From Flavobacterium sp. ACAM 123 (GTDB lineage: Bacteria; Bacteroidota; Bacteroidia; Flavobacteriales; Flavobacteriaceae), in NCBI RefSeq assembly GCF_000264055.1, contig NZ_AJXL01000020.1:1-45689 (forward strand): 45,689 nt of DNA, read 5' to 3'. The notes under the pieces are model-generated. The model made no database searches. It was not told the origin of the DNA and saw only the letters and a program-made list of their open reading frames with translations. A program made the translations under genes and the position numbers. This document shows, in pieces, positions 41,663-45,689 of the stretch (the first letter of the stretch is position 1; every line of letters begins with the position of its first letter).

Positions 41663-42883
41663 TTAGTTATCGTATCCTTTGGCAAACAGAATAGCATCCA
41701 AATAAATTTTAAAATTTTCATCCGAAAAATAATCCCCAAAAGGATGTACAGCTTCATCAGAATTCAACCTATTTTGGATTAGGTTTTCTAATCTATTTTT
41801 AATCTCTTCTTGATCTGAATAACTGGCAATGTACTGATCCTCTTTCAATATCGAACGCATTTCACTTCGTTCTGGTGATAAAATAAATATGGGTTTACCA
41901 ATTGACGCCAAGAAAGGAGCTTTACCAACCAAAGTATTACTATAAATAGGGCCGTTTTCTAAAATGATATTGACATCAGCTTCTTGGCTTTGTTCAAAAC
42001 AGGAATTGGAAAAACTGACCATTCCCAAAACCTGGATATTGGGAATGGCGCTGTATTTTTGAGCCAATTTTATCAAATCAACCCCTTTTAATCGCAAGAC
42101 AAACTCCGTGTTTTCTTTATAAACAGCATTACTTTCGATCAATTTAATATAAGCATCCAAAAGGATTTCTATGTTCCTACCAAACATAATAGCACCCTGA
42201 TACGAAATCAGTACCTTTTTTGTTTTTTTCAAAACAGTACTCACATCCGACAAATCAAAAACATTCTCGTTGTATTGATGTGGCAAATGGTAGAACTTTT
42301 TTCTCGAACCATATAAATACTGTATGTCTTCAGCCATTAATCGAGCGGAGCTCATACAGGTTTTTGCCTGAGAAACCACATCGTGCATTTTTTTAAACTT
42401 AAAAAGCTCTAGATTGTTCAATTTACTTTGAGTTCCCGCATACCAAAACAAAGGATAAGGATCGTGAAAATTGACAATGGCTTTTTTTAGAATAGGTAAA
42501 TCTTTGGTAGCCAAAATTACTTCATGGTCGATACCTGCACTTCTAATAAATATATGATCGTATTTCTGGTAATCAATCTTAGCGATAATAGCTGCATATA
42601 CTTTATGAACATGCTCAACTGCTAAAGATTGATGGAATAATCTCCAATAGAGTTTATTGAACCATTTGGTAAAAAAAGGCGTTTTGAGATTTACTATATA
42701 GGTTTCAATTGTATCAACTGGTAATAAATCCAATCGATCATCACTCGGACTTTGCTTTATATATACGACATCGATAATTGAATCGGGATACGAAATTCGT
42801 AGTTTTGCCAAAAAAGAACGTGATATGATTCCTTGACTCGTTCCCCAAACCCTCAAATCTTGTTCTATAACTAAAAACTTCAT
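41663..42883 (-). CDS. Glycosyltransferase, GT-B/GT4-like
   Basis: A 406-residue GT-B-type protein, more divergent than the other GT4 members of the locus. The opening MKFLVIEQDLRVWGTSQGIISRSFL is the acceptor-side Rossmann strand. The C-terminal domain contains VLISYQGAIMFGRNIEILLDA, VLRLKGVD and a donor-side run ILENGPIYSNTLVGKAPFLASIGKPIFI (shown as ILENGPIYSN and then KAPFLASIGKPIF), where a glutamate sits in the usual E position. A predicted 23-base spacing separates it from the next GT2. Sugar specificity is unknown; it could be a candidate for the nonulosonic acid transfer. Confidence 0.82.
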   Translation of the reverse strand: MKFLVIEQDLRVWGTSQGIISRSFLAKLRISYPDSIIDVVYIKQSPSDDRLDLLPVDTIETYIVNLKTPFFTKWFNKLYWRLFHQSLAVEHVHKVYAAIIAKIDYQKYDHIFIRSAGIDHEVILATKDLPILKKAIVNFHDPYPLFWYAGTQSKLNNLELFKFKKMHDVVSQAKTCMSSARLMAEDIQYLYGSRKKFYHLPHQYNENVFDLSDVSTVLKKTKKVLISYQGAIMFGRNIEILLDAYIKLIESNAVYKENTEFVLRLKGVDLIKLAQKYSAIPNIQVLGMVSFSNSCFEQSQEADVNIILENGPIYSNTLVGKAPFLASIGKPIFILSPERSEMRSILKEDQYIASYSDQEEIKNRLENLIQNRLNSDEAVHPFGDYFSDENFKIYLDAILFAKGYDN

Positions 42884-42929
42884 TCTTTATAATTGTATAT
42901 TTATTGAGTATCCAAAAATCAAAACACTT

Positions 42930-43868
42930 TTATTTAAATCTTCCTTTTACGGCTTTCTTTTTACTGTGAATGACTAACCTAAAAGGCAAAACAGCAAAGA
43001 AAATTTGCCAATATAGTTTTTCAAATGTAGCGAAATCCAATACATTTAAAATCTTTTTGAATAAATTATCATCCTTGAAACTGATTGAAAAGGCAATAAA
43101 ATAACGTTTTAAGGAATAGGTAAGTAATTTTTTTTCTTTAAGGTTTTCTAATACTAACAAAATAGCCTCTGCATGCGAAGTTTTCCGTAATGGGTTCTTC
43201 CTATCGTATTCCCCAGTTATTGATTCGGGATGTTTTCTACCATAAAATAAACATTTTTCTATAGAAATTCCTCTAATTCCTGTGGATAATATCCTAGAAT
43301 ATAATTCCCATTCATCTCCATAGGATATTCTCTCGTTGAAGCGTGTGTTTTCAAAACATACTTTCTTCCACATGACAGCACAAGAATTAAACTGTAGCTC
43401 ATTCTTCACAATTCTTTCAATATCTTTGACGTCAATATGAAAAAAAGTGTAATCTGTTGAATAATCAAATTCATAATGAAAATCATTTACAAAAACTTTA
43501 CGGATATACCTGCAGAAGGAAATGTTATCATTTGATAATTCCTTTACACATAATTCCAAATTTTGGGAATGGGCTATATCGTCATCATCAAAAAAGATGA
43601 TGTAATCGCCTTTGGCCAAATCCAAACCCTGATTGCGGCAACCTGAAGTTCCTTTTTTATAAATTTCTGAACGCAAGAAATACTTAAAACGCGGCTCTTT
43701 ATCTAAAAGAGGTGTTATGATTTCGACCGTTTTATCAGTTGATCCATCATCAATAATCAAACATTCCCAGTCCAAGAAAGTTTGATTTTGTACGGCCATA
43801 AGTGTTTCCAAGAAAAACTTTTCCCTGTTGAATGTTGCGATAATGATGGTCACTTTGGGAGTAATCAT
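42930..43868 (-). CDS. Glycosyltransferase, GT2 family
   Basis: A GT-A enzyme of 312 residues. It begins ITPKVTIIIATFNREKFFLE and has CLIIDDGSTDKTVEII (about 36-51), CRNQGLDLAKGDYIIFFDDDD with the metal-binding DDDD near residue 97, and a NERISYGDEWELYSRIL segment near 178-194 that places an acidic catalytic residue. Its C-terminal basic region may contact the membrane. The start overlaps the upstream GT2 stop by four bases (ATGA). Confidence 0.92.
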   Translation of the reverse strand: MITPKVTIIIATFNREKFFLETLMAVQNQTFLDWECLIIDDGSTDKTVEIITPLLDKEPRFKYFLRSEIYKKGTSGCRNQGLDLAKGDYIIFFDDDDIAHSQNLELCVKELSNDNISFCRYIRKVFVNDFHYEFDYSTDYTFFHIDVKDIERIVKNELQFNSCAVMWKKVCFENTRFNERISYGDEWELYSRILSTGIRGISIEKCLFYGRKHPESITGEYDRKNPLRKTSHAEAILLVLENLKEKKLLTYSLKRYFIAFSISFKDDNLFKKILNVLDFATFEKLYWQIFFAVLPFRLVIHSKKKAVKGRFK

Positions 43869-44782
43869 GGTAGAATCGATTTCATTTTATTGATAATTTT
43901 CAAATAAAATTTTCTAACCCAATCTGAGTTGGCATATTTCATATACAAAAAGAACAGAAAAAAAAACTCCGCCATTTTCAAACTTCTCGTTTTTCTTAAT
44001 TCGGCTTGATACCTTCTCAATAAGCGGAGCTGTTGTTCTTTATTAAATTCTTTTAATTTAGATATCACCATATATTTATAAAATACAATATCCGATTGGT
44101 TCTTTATGGCTTGATTGTCTTGTCTGCCTGAAATATTAAGATCTGAAAGTCTAAAATAGACTATACTTTCATTTATGGAAAAAATAGGTTTATGATCCGA
44201 AAATTCAAGCCAGGCCCGATCATCACTGTTCCAAGCCAATGGATAATCATAAAAACCAAATTTCAAATAAGATGCTCTTGAAAAGATATATTCTGACAAA
44301 GTACTCCTAGTACTTTTAGTAAACTTTCTATAAAAAGCTGCTGTTGCAGTCTCCCAAACAGGGTGATCAAAAACAGTAGCGTCAAGAGTATCTTTTCCAA
44401 ATATTTTCTTACTGGCAAACCGAATCACATTGGTTTTTCCTCTAAAAACAGCTTGATTGGTATAAAACGACTCCACCACCGTTTCGCCCAAAACATCATC
44501 ATCTCCCAAAACCATAATCCATTCTACGTCCGCAGAAAGAGCAATGCAACGTTCCCATTGTTGGGCTAATGATTTTTCGCCAAGATTTTCGTCGAAGCGA
44601 TGGTAAACAAAATCAAATTTTCCTTGGTATTTCTCTAATAAAATACTCGGATTCTCAGGACTGGCATCATCACCAATATAGACTTTGAAACGATTGCTGG
44701 TTTGGCTAGCCAACGATTGCAAAGTTTCTTCGAAGAAAGTGAGTTTGTAATATGGTATTATGATGGCAAGCATTGATGTCAT
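43865..44782 (-). CDS. Glycosyltransferase, GT2 family
   Basis: A GT-A transferase of 305 residues. It starts MTSMLAIIIPYYKLTFFEET; an ATG three codons later (MLAIII) would also fit. It contains FKVYIGDDASPEN near residue 34 and the metal site MVLGDDDVLGE near residue 94. Later DRAWLEFSDHKPIF carries acidic residues. The end is basic and aromatic. The start sits immediately after the GT10 stop, and an ATGA overlap joins the next GT2. Function in the repeat unit is unknown. Confidence 0.9.
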   Translation of the reverse strand: MTSMLAIIIPYYKLTFFEETLQSLASQTSNRFKVYIGDDASPENPSILLEKYQGKFDFVYHRFDENLGEKSLAQQWERCIALSADVEWIMVLGDDDVLGETVVESFYTNQAVFRGKTNVIRFASKKIFGKDTLDATVFDHPVWETATAAFYRKFTKSTRSTLSEYIFSRASYLKFGFYDYPLAWNSDDRAWLEFSDHKPIFSINESIVYFRLSDLNISGRQDNQAIKNQSDIVFYKYMVISKLKEFNKEQQLRLLRRYQAELRKTRSLKMAEFFFLFFLYMKYANSDWVRKFYLKIINKMKSILP

Positions 44783-45689
44783 TTAGATTTTTATAAAACG
44801 CTTTTTAAATTTAGCGGCAAATAATTTACTTTTATGAACATACTTCCATAATTGTTGAGCTATTGGTTTTTTATCAACTTCTATCATGTTGCTTATGATA
44901 TCGAGTACTTGTTGATGTTCTTCTTCATGCGTTTTTTTATCCTTATTGAATGGTTGTTCTAGCAACATAGCAATAGCTAATTCCTCATTTTGATCGATTT
45001 CTAGCAATCGTTCTATTAATTTATTTTCGGTTTTAAATGTATTATAATTAATAAATCTTTTTGCGTTAAAATCTTTGTCTACTAATTTGTTGCCCCAATA
45101 GATAGGAATACAATCCATTAAAATGGGTTCCAATATTTTTTCGGTAGTGTATCCATCATAACTCTCATTTTCAAAAGAAATTACAAACTTATAATCCTTA
45201 ATAAATTCTGCTTTATCAGCCACTCTTCCCCCAACATTATTCAAAACAGAGCCTCCAGAATCTACTTGTTTTACTTTTGAAAGATTTTCAAAAAATTCTA
45301 TTCTTTCTACACATTTAGGATTTGAAACTACCATACAGCAAAACTTGGACTTAGCTTGCCAAACTCTTCTGGCCTCTTCCTTATTTAAAGTCGATTGCAG
45401 TTTATCAAGCAGATTATGATGATCAATATACAAAGAATACAAAGGCAACCTGAAATGATTTTTTTGCTTGTTATAATCACATGAAAAAGCAAAGTCACAA
45501 GCTAAAAAATCGGGTCTTACATTTTCGCCTGTAAAAAATATACGGGTGCAGTTGTAATTTAAATAGTCATTGCTATAACAGGAATAAAACAAAAAATCAG
45601 GATTTTCATCAATATTTACAATGTATTTTTGAACTAATAAATTATAAAAATAATTATTAGTCTTATCAAATACCAGACCAAAAATACGA
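44783..45689 (-). CDS. GT10-family (alpha-1,3-fucosyltransferase-like) protein, 5' end beyond the window
   Basis: The frame runs to the right edge, so the N-terminus is missing: upstream of the apparent TTG start at 45592, 32 more in-frame codons (RIFGLVFDKTNNYFYNLLVQ...) continue to the window end. The protein shows the GT10 pattern NCTRIFFTGENVRPDF, CDFAFSCDY and the donor motif KFVISFENESYDGYTTEKIL with PIYWGNK after it. Known members transfer fucose from GDP-fucose to GlcNAc, though the sugar could differ here. About 300 residues are visible, so little is lost. It is the first gene of the locus seen in this window. GDP-fucose genes (gmd, fcl) are not seen. Confidence 0.9.
   Translation of the reverse strand, partial: RIFGLVFDKTNNYFYNLLVQKYIVNIDENPDFLFYSCYSNDYLNYNCTRIFFTGENVRPDFLACDFAFSCDYNKQKNHFRLPLYSLYIDHHNLLDKLQSTLNKEEARRVWQAKSKFCCMVVSNPKCVERIEFFENLSKVKQVDSGGSVLNNVGGRVADKAEFIKDYKFVISFENESYDGYTTEKILEPILMDCIPIYWGNKLVDKDFNAKRFINYNTFKTENKLIERLLEIDQNEELAIAMLLEQPFNKDKKTHEEEHQQVLDIISNMIEVDKKPIAQQLWKYVHKSKLFAAKFKKRFIKI

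Overview
The window looks like chromosomal DNA of a Flavobacteriaceae member, most likely Flavobacterium or a close relative. It is AT-rich. Several intergenic gaps carry the Bacteroidetes -7 promoter element TAnnTTTG instead of sigma-70 boxes. It has a PorV/PorQ-family outer-membrane protein, a DUF4105/Lnb-type protein, a KpsF-type isomerase followed by tatC, and interspersed palindromic repeats of the kind common in flavobacteria.

Left part (about 1-19,100): short housekeeping transcription units on both strands, all with intact reading frames. A leftward group holds idi, a pyruvoyl-tetrahydropterin synthase-like gene, bcp, manA and a small conserved gene. Next come rightward single genes (a GNAT acetyltransferase, msrB, an exported M20 amidohydrolase), two of them ending in near-identical hairpin terminators. 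Then follow a leftward FAD oxidoreductase, a small conserved gene and leftward recQ. A rightward group kdsD-tatC-AhpD-like-lptB supplies Kdo for LPS, Tat export and LPS transport energy. After it lie a small membrane protein, a four-helix-bundle protein, a GH25 lysozyme, pssA, a PorV-family protein and a DUF4105 protein.

Right part (about 19,392-45,689): one long leftward surface-polysaccharide locus, with many 1-4 nt gene overlaps. In transcription order it runs: GT10 fucosyltransferase-like (cut by the window edge), two GT2, a GT-B enzyme, a GT2, FkbM methyltransferase, neuB-neuC-neuA (a nonulosonic/sialic acid activation set), an asparagine-synthase-like amidotransferase, FkbM, an SGNH-like protein, an unrecognised 463-aa protein, a GT4, an MBOAT O-acyltransferase, a GT4, FkbM, two GT2, two GT4, a Wzy/O-antigen-ligase protein, and the initiating polyprenyl-phosphate sugar transferase. 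Together they suggest a Wzy-dependent O-antigen or capsule carrying a sialic-acid-like sugar, possibly fucose, and O-acetyl and O-methyl groups. No flippase (Wzx), chain-length regulator or classical sialyltransferase was recognised inside the window.

Two things stand out. First, five genes of the polysaccharide locus contain six one-base homopolymer length changes that break the frame. Three are in 8-nt A/T tracts, where phase variation is conceivable. Two are in 3-4 nt tracts, where sequencing error or decay is likelier. Second, a degenerate heptamer repeat (consensus roughly CAGTNNT, 7-nt period) lies directly after the stop codons of five genes, always in the sense orientation of the gene it follows.
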